A stretch of 64,000 bases of DNA from Antrihabitans spumae (GTDB lineage Bacteria; Actinomycetota; Actinomycetes; Mycobacteriales; Mycobacteriaceae). Numbering within the stretch: position 1 is the first letter of the stretch; every line of letters starts with the position of its first letter. Under the pieces are notes generated by a model that did not search any database, was not told the origin of the DNA, and saw nothing but the letters and a program-made list of their open reading frames with translations. The position numbers were made by a program, and so were the translations under genes. The stretch covers positions 4,922-68,921 of the forward strand of contig NZ_JBIMSN010000032.1 of the NCBI RefSeq assembly GCF_043944905.1, in the 5' to 3' direction. Positions 35,296-44,143 of the stretch are shown here, one piece after another.

Positions 35296-37598
35296 CAGTC
35301 CGCCCGTTCGAGCCGGACTGTAATCGCCTTGGATACCGGCGTATTCGATTTGTCCGCAACATGATCCAGTGGGATCAGCGGATTCGTCTCTGGATAGTAG
35401 GCCGCGGCGTTGCCGCGCGGAGTGCTGTAGGCGACGATCCGGAAACCGTCGACGCGACGTTCCTCGACGCGGCCCTCGGTCGGCCATTCGGAGACGATGT
35501 TCACCAGATCGCCGTCGCTGAACCCGAGTTCGGCGATGTCGGCTGCGTTGACGAAGACGACCTGCCTGCCGTTCTTCACGCCGCGGTATCTGTCGTCGAG
35601 ACCGTAGATCGTCGTGTTGTACTGATCGTGGCTGCGCATCGTCTGCAGTACGAGGCGTCCCGGCGGGGTAGGCACCCAGGCCAGTTCGTTGACTGCAAAA
35701 TTGGCTTTGCCTGTGGCTGTGACGAATTCACGTGAATCGCGGGGCGGGTGCGGTAGCTGGAAGCCGTTGCGCTCGCGGACACGTGTGTTGTAGTCGGAGC
35801 AGCCGGGGATCACTCTGGAGATCGCGTCGCGAATCAGGTCGTAGTCTTTTTCGAACTCCGACCACCGAACCTGGTGGTCGGGTCCGAACAGTTCGGTCGC
35901 CAGTTGGCACACGATCGCGACCTCGCTGCGAAGGTCCGAGCTGACCGGTGCCAACCTGCCGGTGGACAGGTGGACCATCGACATCGAATCCTCGACGGAG
36001 ACATGCTGTTTGGTGCCGTCCTGCAGATCGAGGTCGGAACGGCCGAGCGTGGGCAGGATCAATGCGACTTCGCCGGGGACTACGTGACTTCGGTTGAGCT
36101 TCGTCGAGACCTGCACGGTCAGAGCACAATTGCGCAACGCTGCCTCGGTCACGTCGGTATCCGGCGTTGCGGAGACGAAATTGCCGCCCATGGCCATGAA
36201 TATCTTCGCCGTCCCGTCGCGCATCGCGCGGATCGAATCGACTGTGTCCAAACCGTGTTCGCGCGGACTGGACATCGCGAATTCGGCATCGAGTGCGTCG
36301 AGGAAGGAGTCCGGCATCCGCTCGAAGATGCCCATCGTGCGGTCGCCCTGCACGTTCGAGTGTCCTCGTACCGGGCACACGCCTGCGCCGGGTTTGCCCA
36401 TCATGCCGCGAAGCAGCAGCAGGTTGGTCGCCTCTTCGATGGTCGCGACAGCGTGCCGCTGCTGCGTCAATCCCATTGCCCAACAGGTGATGGTGCGCTC
36501 CGAGGCGATGAGTGCTGCAGCGGTCTCGTCGAGCTGAGTCCGGGTCAAACCGGTTGCCTCGAGCACGGCGTCGAGGTCGACCGCACGCATGTGCGCTTCG
36601 TATTCGGCGAAACCGGCGCAGTGTGCGTCGACGAAGGCCCTGTCGACCACGGTCCCCGGCGCGCGATCCTCGGCCTCGAAGAGCAACCTGCCGAGCCCTT
36701 GGAACAGGGCCATGTCGCCACCGATGCGGATCTGCAGGAACTCGTCCGCGATCTCGGTGCCGCCACGCAGTAGGCCACTGAGGCGCTGGGGGTCCTTGAA
36801 GCCCTTCAGGCCCGCCTCGGGAAGCGGATTGATGGCAATTATTTTGGCGCCGTTGCGCTTTGCCGTTTCCAAGGTCGACAGCATGCGCGGGTGGTTGGTA
36901 CCCGGATTCTGGCCGGCGATGAGGATCAGGTCCGCCTTGGTCAAGTCGTCGATGGACACCGACCCCTTGCCGATGCCGATCGCTGCGGTCAGGGCGGTGC
37001 CGGACGATTCGTGACACATGTTGGAGCAGTCGGGCAGATTGTTGGTACCGAAACTGCGGACCAGCAACTGATAGAGGAACGCGGTTTCGTTGCTTGTTCG
37101 TCCCGAGGTGTAGAAGATCGCTTCGTCGGGGGAGGACAGCGCGCGCAATCCATCGGCGATCAGCCGGTAGGCGTCGCGCCACGAAATCGGTTGATAGTGC
37201 GTGGCATTCGGCGTGAGCACCATCGGGTGGGTCAGGCGCCCCTGCTGGCCGAGCCAGAAGCCGGACTTGGTCGCCAGTTCCGCGACCGAGTGCTCGGCAA
37301 AGAACTCCGGTGTGACGGTCCGCAGCGTCGCTTCCTCTGCGACCGCCTTGGCGCCGTTCTCGCAGAATTCGGCGGGACGCCGATGGCCGAGCGGTTCGGG
37401 CCATGCGCAGCCTGGGCAATCGAATCCGTCGTGATGGTTGAGGCGAGCGAGCGACCTCGACGTGCGCAGCAGACCCATCTGTTCGAGGCTGCGCCGCATC
37501 GAGACGGCGACGGCGGTGAGCCCGGCCGCCTTGTTCTTCGGCGACGTGACCGCAAGCGCGGACTCGTCGATGTCGCTGGTCGGTCCCGTGCGGGTCAT
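35295..37598 (-). CDS. fdhF: FdhF/YdeP family molybdopterin oxidoreductase (formate dehydrogenase-like)
   Basis: A 767-residue molybdopterin enzyme of the YdeP/FdhF group, with N-terminal Cys61 and Cys64 (FDCPGCAWPE), an MGD-binding core (IAGQNPGTNHPRML, GMMGKPGAGVCPVRGHSNVQGD in part) and a C-terminal molydopterin-dinucleotide domain ending at HVADKSNTPVSKAI. Oxidation of formate is the presumed reaction, but other YdeP proteins have unproven substrates. The ATG at 37598 fits the family N-terminus. No in-frame TGA, so selenocysteine is not used. Downstream fdhD supports the formate dehydrogenase assignment. Confidence 0.87.
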   Translation of the reverse strand: MTRTGPTSDIDESALAVTSPKNKAAGLTAVAVSMRRSLEQMGLLRTSRSLARLNHHDGFDCPGCAWPEPLGHRRPAEFCENGAKAVAEEATLRTVTPEFFAEHSVAELATKSGFWLGQQGRLTHPMVLTPNATHYQPISWRDAYRLIADGLRALSSPDEAIFYTSGRTSNETAFLYQLLVRSFGTNNLPDCSNMCHESSGTALTAAIGIGKGSVSIDDLTKADLILIAGQNPGTNHPRMLSTLETAKRNGAKIIAINPLPEAGLKGFKDPQRLSGLLRGGTEIADEFLQIRIGGDMALFQGLGRLLFEAEDRAPGTVVDRAFVDAHCAGFAEYEAHMRAVDLDAVLEATGLTRTQLDETAAALIASERTITCWAMGLTQQRHAVATIEEATNLLLLRGMMGKPGAGVCPVRGHSNVQGDRTMGIFERMPDSFLDALDAEFAMSSPREHGLDTVDSIRAMRDGTAKIFMAMGGNFVSATPDTDVTEAALRNCALTVQVSTKLNRSHVVPGEVALILPTLGRSDLDLQDGTKQHVSVEDSMSMVHLSTGRLAPVSSDLRSEVAIVCQLATELFGPDHQVRWSEFEKDYDLIRDAISRVIPGCSDYNTRVRERNGFQLPHPPRDSREFVTATGKANFAVNELAWVPTPPGRLVLQTMRSHDQYNTTIYGLDDRYRGVKNGRQVVFVNAADIAELGFSDGDLVNIVSEWPTEGRVEERRVDGFRIVAYSTPRGNAAAYYPETNPLIPLDHVADKSNTPVSKAITVRLERAD

Positions 37599-37713
37599 TG
37601 CTCCATAGTGCCTCTTTGCTCGGACGCCTCCAACCCAGGGCAAGGGCAAATCTAGAACAAGTTCTAGTTCGTCCCGTATGATCTGCGGCAAGGACGTGGA
37701 GAGGAAGAGAAGT

Positions 37714-38700
37714 ATGACTGTGGCGGTGACGGGTGCGAGCGGATATCTCGGCGTCAACCTGGTCAGACAGCTGGTGGCCGATGGCGAGTCGGTCCGCGCG
37801 TTGGATGTAGCCCGCTCGCCGCACTTTCCGTCCGGTGTGGAGTTCCGAAAGGCGAACGTGCTCGACCCGGAGTCGATCCGGAGTGCTCTGACGGGTGTCG
37901 ACACCGTGTACCACCTCGTCGCGAAGATCACCCTGTCCGAACAAGACGAGATCGCCTGGCGGCTCAACGTCGACGGTGCGCGAAACACCGCCGAAGCTGC
38001 GTTGGCGGCAGGTGTCCGGCGCTACGTGCACTGCAGTTCCATACATGCCTTCGACCAGTACCGATGCCAGGAAATCGACGAGACGAGCCCGCGGTCCGAG
38101 GATGGGAAGATCCCTGTATACGACCGCTCGAAGTGGGCGGGGGAGCAGCAGGTCCAAGAGGTCGTCAAAGCCGGCCTCGACGCCGTGATCTGCAATCCGA
38201 CGGGCGTGTACGGCCCGACCGATTTCGGCATGGCCGGCCTGTCGAGGATCAACGGCCTGATTGCGATGGCCATCCGCGGCCGGATGCCGTTCACGCTGGA
38301 GGGCGGCTTCGATCTCGTGGACGTCCGCGATGTCGCAACCGGCCTCGTCGCCGCTGCCGACCGCGGACGAACCGGTGAGAACTACCTGCTGGCAGGCGAA
38401 TTCTGCGTGATGGCCGACGTGTTTCGGCGGGCCGCCAGGAAGGCGGGACGAAGCGGACGTATCGCGGCCGTTCCGCTGCGCGCGGTGCTACCGATGATCC
38501 CGATCGCGGAACGAATCGGTAAGCGATTCGGATCGGATCTGATCAGCGCAGGCTCTTTGGCGGCGCTCGTGGCGAGCCCGCGGATCGACAACGCCAAAGC
38601 AGTCACCGAACTCGGCTACCGAGCGCGTACGTCGACGCAGACGGTCGACGATCTGGTCGAGTTCCTGCAGTTCGCGCGCACGCAGAGGCAGCGCGCGTGA
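37714..38700 (+). CDS. NAD-dependent epimerase/dehydratase family protein
   Basis: A 328-residue extended short-chain dehydrogenase. The cofactor motif TGASGYLG is at residues 6-13 and the catalytic Tyr136-x3-Lys140 occurs in YDRSKWAGE; DVRDVATGLVAAADRG is the region close to the substrate site. ATG 37714 with GAGGAAGAG upstream. It overlaps the next gene by four bases (GTGA). Divergent from fdhF with 115 bases between. A sugar-nucleotide or a steroid/hopanoid ketone could be the substrate; the sequence does not decide. Confidence 0.82.
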   Translation: MTVAVTGASGYLGVNLVRQLVADGESVRALDVARSPHFPSGVEFRKANVLDPESIRSALTGVDTVYHLVAKITLSEQDEIAWRLNVDGARNTAEAALAAGVRRYVHCSSIHAFDQYRCQEIDETSPRSEDGKIPVYDRSKWAGEQQVQEVVKAGLDAVICNPTGVYGPTDFGMAGLSRINGLIAMAIRGRMPFTLEGGFDLVDVRDVATGLVAAADRGRTGENYLLAGEFCVMADVFRRAARKAGRSGRIAAVPLRAVLPMIPIAERIGKRFGSDLISAGSLAALVASPRIDNAKAVTELGYRARTSTQTVDDLVEFLQFARTQRQRA

Positions 38701-39494
38701 CCGTGGCGGTGACCCCCGACGACCTACTCGAGTTCGTCGAGCGTTCGCCGCTTGCCGTCGCCGCGCACGACAAGGCCGCGTGGCTCGCGCTCTTCGCTCC
38801 CCGCCATGTCGTCGAGGATCCGGTAGGTGGGCGCCCGGTCGTCGGCGGTCTGTACGACCGCCGCGGCGGCAGTCGTGGCCCCCACGCGCTGTCGCGATTC
38901 TGGGACACCTACATCGCGCCGCGGTCCATCCGTTTCCGCTACGACGGACCCGATATCGTCCGCGGTCTCGATGTCGTTCGAAATGTCACGATCGAGATCA
39001 CCGACACCGCGGGTGTCGTGCTCGAGACGCCGGCCTATCTGCTGTACGAACTGACGACCGACAGTGGTCCGCTGCGGATCGGACGACTCGCCGCACACTG
39101 GGAGGTCGGGCCTGTCGTTGCACAGCTCGCGGGGTTCGATCGTGCACACACCCGATCGATCGCGCAGACCAATATTCGCCTACTGAAGTACCAGGGCCTC
39201 GGCGGCGCTTTCGCGTTCGGGCGAGCCATGCGCAGCGTCGGAAATTCCGGTAAAGCCGCTGTAGCCGAACTTGTTTCGCAGGCACAGGCGGGTTCCGACG
39301 ACGCGGTGCAACTGTTCGGCGGGGCGGTCGTCGGGAACCTCACGAAGGTGATCGCATCGGGCGATGTCGTCGTCTCGACATGTGTTGGGGGCGAAGTGCC
39401 CGCGGTGTTGTTCTGCTATCTGGATCGACGCAGCGGAACCGTGGTCGGAACCGACCTTTTCACCGCACCGGAGGGTGTCGGACTGCCTCGGTAG
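38697..39494 (+). CDS. NTF2-like (SnoaL/ketosteroid isomerase fold) protein
   Basis: A 265-residue protein whose first 140 residues look like an NTF2/ketosteroid-isomerase-like domain (AAHDKAAWLALFAPRHVVEDPVGG is the typical alpha-cone start), followed by a less conserved C-terminal part. The GTG start at 38697 lies inside the stop of the epimerase gene, so the two are probably translationally coupled and function together. Catalytic residues cannot be assigned. It ends nine bases before a GNAT gene that appears to have its own promoter. Confidence 0.68.
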   Translation: MTVAVTPDDLLEFVERSPLAVAAHDKAAWLALFAPRHVVEDPVGGRPVVGGLYDRRGGSRGPHALSRFWDTYIAPRSIRFRYDGPDIVRGLDVVRNVTIEITDTAGVVLETPAYLLYELTTDSGPLRIGRLAAHWEVGPVVAQLAGFDRAHTRSIAQTNIRLLKYQGLGGAFAFGRAMRSVGNSGKAAVAELVSQAQAGSDDAVQLFGGAVVGNLTKVIASGDVVVSTCVGGEVPAVLFCYLDRRSGTVVGTDLFTAPEGVGLPR

Positions 39495-39497
39495 CCT
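39492..39497 (+). promoter_or_regulatory. Candidate -10 box for leaderless GNAT transcript
   Basis: TAGCCT ends six bases before the ATG of the GNAT gene, with no ribosome site between. This fits a leaderless start; no -35 is clear. Confidence 0.35.
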
Positions 39498-39503
39498 GTT
39501 GCC

Positions 39504-40109
39504 ATGACTATCGTGCGCCCGACACAGAAGTCGGACATCGCAGAAGTGTCCAGAACCCTCGCGCGGGCGTTCTTCGACGACCCGGTTATGACGTTTATGC
39601 TGCCCGACGACGCCAAGCGTGAGAAGGGGCTCGCGAGGTTGTTCGGCGCGATCGCGCGCTACCAGTACCTGTCACAGGGTGGCTGTGAAGTAGCAACCGG
39701 TGCCGACGGTGCAATCGGTGGAGCGACCCTGTGGGCGCCGCCCGGCGGCTGGAAGTCGTCCGGTTGGACGGAACTGCGTTCGGTGCCCGCGATGATCATG
39801 GCTTTCGGAAGTCGAATACAGCTCGGCGGCGAGGTCAACGAGACGATGAAGGCAAACCATCCGGAAGAGCCGCATTGGTATCTGTCGGTTATCGGCACCG
39901 ATCCGTCTGTGCGCGGTGGCGGCTTCGGCCACAGCCTGATGACGTCACGTCTGAATCGATGCGACGCCGAGCACGCACCGGCCTATCTGGAATCGAGTAA
40001 GCCCGACAACGTGCCGTACTACGAGCGATTCGGTTTCGAGGTCACCCGCGAGGTCGTGCTCCCCAAGGGCGGTCCCACCCTCTGGGCGATGTGGCGTAAT
40101 CCGCGCTAG
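39504..40109 (+). CDS. GNAT family N-acetyltransferase
   Basis: A 201-residue acetyltransferase of the Gcn5-related fold. The acetyl-CoA loop is DPSVRGGGFGHSLMTSRL near residue 135; the C-terminal strand LESSKPDNVPYYERFGFEV is also typical. The N-terminus IAEVSRTLARAFFDDPVM resembles the group often annotated as spermidine/drug acetyltransferase-like. Substrate unknown. ATG 39504, probably leaderless. It is followed by a stretch with a small antisense gene. Confidence 0.82.
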   Translation: MTIVRPTQKSDIAEVSRTLARAFFDDPVMTFMLPDDAKREKGLARLFGAIARYQYLSQGGCEVATGADGAIGGATLWAPPGGWKSSGWTELRSVPAMIMAFGSRIQLGGEVNETMKANHPEEPHWYLSVIGTDPSVRGGGFGHSLMTSRLNRCDAEHAPAYLESSKPDNVPYYERFGFEVTREVVLPKGGPTLWAMWRNPR

Positions 40110-40211
40110 CGCTGCAACTCACCCGCTTGCGGTTCGGATCGACCTGGACGCGTTCGTGTAGTCGGCCGCTTCGTGCACCGCTTCGAAGCGACCGACCGAT
40201 CACGAGTTGAG

Positions 40212-40337
40212 TCAGAGAATTCCGCCGAGCAGGCCGAGGAGACCTCCGAGCAGGCCACCGCCGCCACTTTCACCGCCGCCGCCGCTGCCCGAGCTACCGG
40301 TTCCGAACAATCCGCTGAGCAGTTCCGTTGATCCCAT
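40212..40337 (-). CDS. 41-residue glycine/leucine-rich microprotein
   Basis: A short gene not caught by length-limited ORF calling. The ATG at 40337 has GGAGGA six bases upstream; the peptide starts MGSTELLSGLFGTGSSGSG, has a Gly/Ser linker, and ends in an amphipathic LLGGLLGLLGGIL helix. No signal peptide. Size and character recall the small alpha-helical mycomembrane porin peptides (PorA/PorH type) or membrane-active peptides, but I see no alignment that proves either. An AT-rich stretch (40395-40470) upstream could hold its promoter. Codon use is GC-rich like the neighbours. Confidence 0.55.
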   Translation of the reverse strand: MGSTELLSGLFGTGSSGSGGGGESGGGGLLGGLLGLLGGIL

Positions 40338-40778
40338 GACATCTCCTCCGTATTCGATTGAACCTGAGCTGGCGACCAAGGTTTCGGTGTCTCAGGTGTC
40401 ACGATTTTATTACGAAGAGGTCTCGAAGCGCGTGATTATTGCGAAATCTTTATCTGAAATGTCTTGCTAATGTGCTCGGCATGGGGATCGGGGACGAATC
40501 GTGCGGCGATGGAGTGGGCCCAAGAGCCGTCGTCGATCGACGATGCTCAACGCTTGCTGGGTGTTCAGCGACGTAGCCGCGGGGTCGCAGTCGGTTCGTC
40601 GCCAAGCGGCTGACTCGACGTTCGAGAAAAGTCTGCCCGTCGTGCAGATTTAACGTGGCAGGCGGTCTACTATTGCGGAGGAAGGGCGGGGGATTCAGTG
40701 ACCCTCATCCATTGAATCCTCCACCCTTCTGCCAATTCTCTCGGCCCTTGATCGTTTGCGCATCGTTTGCGCGGCCAC
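40338..40778 (+). other. Intergenic region upstream of the microprotein
   Basis: A 441-base stretch without a convincing larger gene. The first part (40380-40470) is unusually AT-rich for this genome and probably contains the promoter of the minus-strand microprotein. The part nearest 40778 holds a hairpin (40681-40729). Short frames between them have no ribosome site and no typical codon pattern. Confidence 0.5.
40681..40729 (-). terminator. Hairpin downstream of the adenylation-domain fragment
   Basis: Arms GAAGGGCGGGGGATTCAGTG and CATTGAATCCTCCACCCTTC form a long, slightly imperfect stem around a nine-base loop. It lies 50 bases beyond the stop of the 40779-41234 gene and may end its transcription. 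Confidence 0.55.
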
Positions 40779-41234
40779 TCACGCCGCGACCAAGGTCACC
40801 GAACCTCCAGCGCGAGAAGCGCTTTCGTCTACGACAAGCCAGGTGATCGAATCCGGCAGCGAGGCGAGCTGTTCCCGAGTCGTCAAGCCGATGCTGACAC
40901 GGCGGCCGGACACGACGATCCCGGCCATCGTGGCCGATTCAGCTGGATCGATCGACGCGAGAGCGGCTCCCGTCTTCGCAACCGCCCACATCGCAACGAC
41001 GGACTCGATCGAAGGCGGCAGCGCCATGACGACGTGGTTGTCGGTCCCTGCGCCCATGTCGACCAGCATTTGGGAAAGAGTGGTCGACCACGCGTCGACC
41101 TCGGCGAAGGTGAGGCTGCGATCACCGGAGGAGACAGCGACACCGTGCGGATCGAGTTCCGCGGTCTCGGTGAAATGCTCGGGGCGGTTGCGGATGAACG
41201 ACGTTCCCACCGGTGAATCGACCAGTACGTACAT
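40779..41234 (-). CDS. Truncated AMP-binding (adenylation) domain protein
   Basis: A 151-residue protein that matches only the N-terminal third of an acyl-AMP-forming or NRPS adenylation domain: DRSLTFAEVDAWSTTLSQML, VVMALPPSIESVVAMWAVAKTGAALASIDP and a VVSGRRVSIGL region. The P-loop-like A3 motif, the core A5-A8 motifs and the catalytic lysine are absent, so it cannot be a complete synthetase. Yet GGAGGTCACA precedes the ATG, a hairpin follows the stop, and the frame is intact. It may be a regulatory fragment or a decayed gene. Orientation is opposite to valS. Confidence 0.7.
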   Translation of the reverse strand: MYVLVDSPVGTSFIRNRPEHFTETAELDPHGVAVSSGDRSLTFAEVDAWSTTLSQMLVDMGAGTDNHVVMALPPSIESVVAMWAVAKTGAALASIDPAESATMAGIVVSGRRVSIGLTTREQLASLPDSITWLVVDESASRAGGSVTLVAA

Positions 41235-41455
41235 TGTGACCTCCGTTTGTCCGACTCTGCGGGAGTCGGAGTGCTTGTTTCTCTTGACCGCAAATCTGGT
41301 CTATTCCGGAGGTCGGCGACAGCAGCCCGAGTGGTGGTGCTCGCGACCCAAGGGTGAACGATGGTGCACCCGAGGGTGGTCGGCTCGAGGCTAGGGCGAC
41401 GATGCGAACGGTTGCCACCAGCTAGCGTCGATGAATCGCGTCGTCCGTCGCCGAC

Positions 41456-41461
41456 TAGAAT
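41456..41461 (+). promoter_or_regulatory. -10 box of a leaderless valS promoter
   Basis: TAGAAT ends six bases before the GTG start of valS and no ribosome site intervenes. This is the standard geometry for a leaderless actinobacterial mRNA. The -35 region is not clear. Confidence 0.55.
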
Positions 41462-41467
41462 CGCCGA

Positions 41468-44143
41468 GTGACCAGCACAGCCCCCGATAGTTCCGACAGT
41501 CGAGCCGATTCGCTACCGAAGAGCTGGGATCCCAGCGCAGTCGAGGAAGACCTGTATCAGGGCTGGGTAGCTGCCGGATATTTCGCGGCGGACCCGACCA
41601 GCGACAAGCCGCCGTACTCGATCGTGCTGCCGCCACCGAACGTCACGGGCAGCCTGCACATGGGCCACGCGCTCAACCACACGCTGATGGACGCGCTCAC
41701 TCGTCGCAAGCGGATGCAGGGGTTCGACGTCCTGTGGCAGCCGGGCATGGACCATGCAGGTATCGCGACGCAGAACGTCGTCGAGAAGCAGCTCGCCGTG
41801 GATGGCAAGACGAAAGAGGACTTCGGCCGAGAGCTGTTCATCGACAAGGTGTGGGACTGGAAGCACGCGTCCGGCGGCACCATTCAGGGCCAGATGCGCA
41901 GGATCGGCGACGGTGTCGACTGGAGCCGCGACCGGTTCACGATGGACGACGGACTCTCCAATGCGGTGCAGACGATCTTCAAGCGGATGTTCGACGCGGG
42001 CCTGATCTATCGCGCCGAGCGGCTGGTGAACTGGTCGCCCGAGCTGCGTACTGCCATATCCGACATTGAAGTTCGGTACGAGGACGTCGAGGGCGAGTTG
42101 GTCTCGCTACGGTACGGCTCGCTTCGCGACGACGAGCCGCACGTGATCGTCGCGACCACGCGGGTGGAGACGATGCTCGGTGACACCGCGGTCGCGGTGC
42201 ACCCCGACGATGCGCGGTACAAGACGATGATCGGCACCACCGTCGAGCACCCGATCACCGGTCGGGCGATACCGATCATCGCCGACGACTACGTCGACCC
42301 CGAGTTCGGTACCGGCGCAGTGAAGATCACCCCCGCGCACGATCCCAACGACTTCGAGATGGGGCTACGACACAGCCTGCCGATGCCGTCCATCATGGAC
42401 GAAACGGCTCGGATCGTCGGAACCGGAACCGAATTCGACGGTATGGACCGTTTCGAGGCACGTGTCAAAGTGCGCGAGCGTCTGGCCGCGGAAGGGCGAG
42501 TCGTCGCCGAAAAGCGTCCGTACCTACACAGTGTCGGTCACTCCGAGCGCAGTGGTGAGGCGATCGAGCCGCGCCTCTCGCTGCAGTGGTGGGTGAAGGT
42601 CGACACTCTCGCCGCCGCTGCAGGCGACGCAATTCGAAACGGCGACACGGTGATTCATCCGAAGAGTCTGGAATCACGGTGGTTCGCGTGGGTCGACAAC
42701 ATGCACGACTGGTGCATCTCGCGCCAGCTCTGGTGGGGTCACCGCATCCCGATCTGGTACGGGCCCGACGGCGAAACCGTCTGCGTCGGTCCGGACGAGA
42801 CGCCGCCCGCCGGCTGGACCCAGGATCCCGATGTGCTCGACACCTGGTTCTCGTCGGGGCTCTGGCCGTTCTCGACACTCGGTTGGCCCGAGAAGACGCC
42901 TGAACTCCAAAAGTATTATCCGACAAGCGTTCTCTTCACCGGCTACGACATCATCTTCTTCTGGGTCGCCCGCATGATGATGTTCGGCATGTTCATCGCC
43001 GAGGACGACCAGATCGCGGGACCTGGCAAGTCCGGCCTACAGGTGCCGTTCAAGGACGTCTTCCTGCACGGGCTCATCCGAGATCAGTTCGGCAAGAAGA
43101 TGTCCAAGTCGCGTGGCAACGGCATCGACCCACTCGACTGGGTCGAGTTGTACGGTGCTGACGCGTTGCGGTTCACCCTCGCTCGCGGTGCGCAGCCCGG
43201 TAGCGACCTCTCGATCGGCGAGTCGCACGCCTCGGCGTCGCGCAACTTCGTCACCAAGCTGTTCAACGCCGTCAAGTTCGCGCTGATGAACGGTGCAGTG
43301 TCGACCGAGTTGCCCGCCCGCGATGCGCTGACCGACGCAGACCGCTGGATCCTCGATCGGCTCGAAGAGGTTCGCGCCGAAGTGGATTCGGCGTTCGACA
43401 GCTACGAGTTCGGTAAAGCCTGCGAAGGTCTCTACCACTTCGCGTGGGACGAGGTGTGCGACTGGTATCTCGAACTGGCGAAGGTGCAGTTGGCCGATCC
43501 GGAGCGCGTGGCCGCTACCCGTGCCGTGCTCGGTGTGGTCCTCGATTCGCTGCTGCGCCTGCTGCATCCGGTGATCCCGTTCGTCACGGAGACGCTTTGG
43601 AAAGCGTTGACAGGTGGTGCATCCGTGGTCGTCGCGCAGTGGCCGACGGCATCGGGAACTGCGGCGGATACTGCTTCAGCGCAACGTATCTCGGATATGC
43701 AGCGCTTGATCACCGAAGTGCGCCGCTTCCGCAGCGATCAGGGTCTCAAGGACAAGCAGAAGGTCGCAGCCCGTCTGGTCGGCGTCGAGTCGGCCGATCT
43801 GGTTGCCCAACTCGACTCGATCAGCTCACTTGCCAGGCTGACCACTCCCGCAGACGATTTCGCCGTAACCGCATCGTTGGAGGTGCGCCTGAGCAACGCG
43901 ACGGTCACCGTCGAACTCGATACGTCGGGCACCGTCGATCTGGAGGCCGAGCGACGCAGGCTGGAGAAGGAACTTGCTGCCGCCGAGAAGGAACTGGCAG
44001 CGACGGCCGCGAAACTGTCGAACGAGGCGTTCCTCGCCAAGGCACCGGATCAGGTGGTCGACAAGATCCGGTCGCGGCGAAGCCTTGCCGAAGAAGAGGT
44101 CGCCAGAGTCGGTGCGCGCCTGCGCGACATGGGTGCCAAGTGA
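41468..44143 (+). CDS. valS: Valyl-tRNA synthetase
   Basis: An 891-residue class Ia synthetase that charges tRNA-Val. The HIGH-like motif is HMGH (residues 64-67), the KMSKS motif is at 544-548 and a tRNA editing domain (CP1) lies between them. A coiled-coil arm is visible at the C-terminus (LEAERRRLEKELAAAEKELA, given in part). GTG start at 41468, apparently leaderless. Its stop overlaps folC by four bases (GTGA), so valS-folC-DUF4233 are probably translated together, as in Rv2448c-Rv2446c. Confidence 0.96.
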   Translation: MTSTAPDSSDSRADSLPKSWDPSAVEEDLYQGWVAAGYFAADPTSDKPPYSIVLPPPNVTGSLHMGHALNHTLMDALTRRKRMQGFDVLWQPGMDHAGIATQNVVEKQLAVDGKTKEDFGRELFIDKVWDWKHASGGTIQGQMRRIGDGVDWSRDRFTMDDGLSNAVQTIFKRMFDAGLIYRAERLVNWSPELRTAISDIEVRYEDVEGELVSLRYGSLRDDEPHVIVATTRVETMLGDTAVAVHPDDARYKTMIGTTVEHPITGRAIPIIADDYVDPEFGTGAVKITPAHDPNDFEMGLRHSLPMPSIMDETARIVGTGTEFDGMDRFEARVKVRERLAAEGRVVAEKRPYLHSVGHSERSGEAIEPRLSLQWWVKVDTLAAAAGDAIRNGDTVIHPKSLESRWFAWVDNMHDWCISRQLWWGHRIPIWYGPDGETVCVGPDETPPAGWTQDPDVLDTWFSSGLWPFSTLGWPEKTPELQKYYPTSVLFTGYDIIFFWVARMMMFGMFIAEDDQIAGPGKSGLQVPFKDVFLHGLIRDQFGKKMSKSRGNGIDPLDWVELYGADALRFTLARGAQPGSDLSIGESHASASRNFVTKLFNAVKFALMNGAVSTELPARDALTDADRWILDRLEEVRAEVDSAFDSYEFGKACEGLYHFAWDEVCDWYLELAKVQLADPERVAATRAVLGVVLDSLLRLLHPVIPFVTETLWKALTGGASVVVAQWPTASGTAADTASAQRISDMQRLITEVRRFRSDQGLKDKQKVAARLVGVESADLVAQLDSISSLARLTTPADDFAVTASLEVRLSNATVTVELDTSGTVDLEAERRRLEKELAAAEKELAATAAKLSNEAFLAKAPDQVVDKIRSRRSLAEEEVARVGARLRDMGAK

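Noticed and set aside
35728..38157. 809-residue minus-strand frame overlapping fdhF
   Set aside because: Out-of-frame shadow of fdhF, which has clear family motifs in the other frame.
40207..40470. Proline-rich 87-residue plus-strand frame
   Set aside because: Its proline run is the antisense of the Gly-rich microprotein; no ribosome site.
41235..41467. Possible T-box riboswitch upstream of valS
   Set aside because: GGGTGG occurs near 41380, but the ACC part of the T-box bulge is absent and a leaderless -10 box sits right before the start.
43444..44139. 5' extension of the folC frame into valS
   Set aside because: The extension is out of frame to valS with random composition; the GTG at 44140 overlaps the valS stop and matches the family start.
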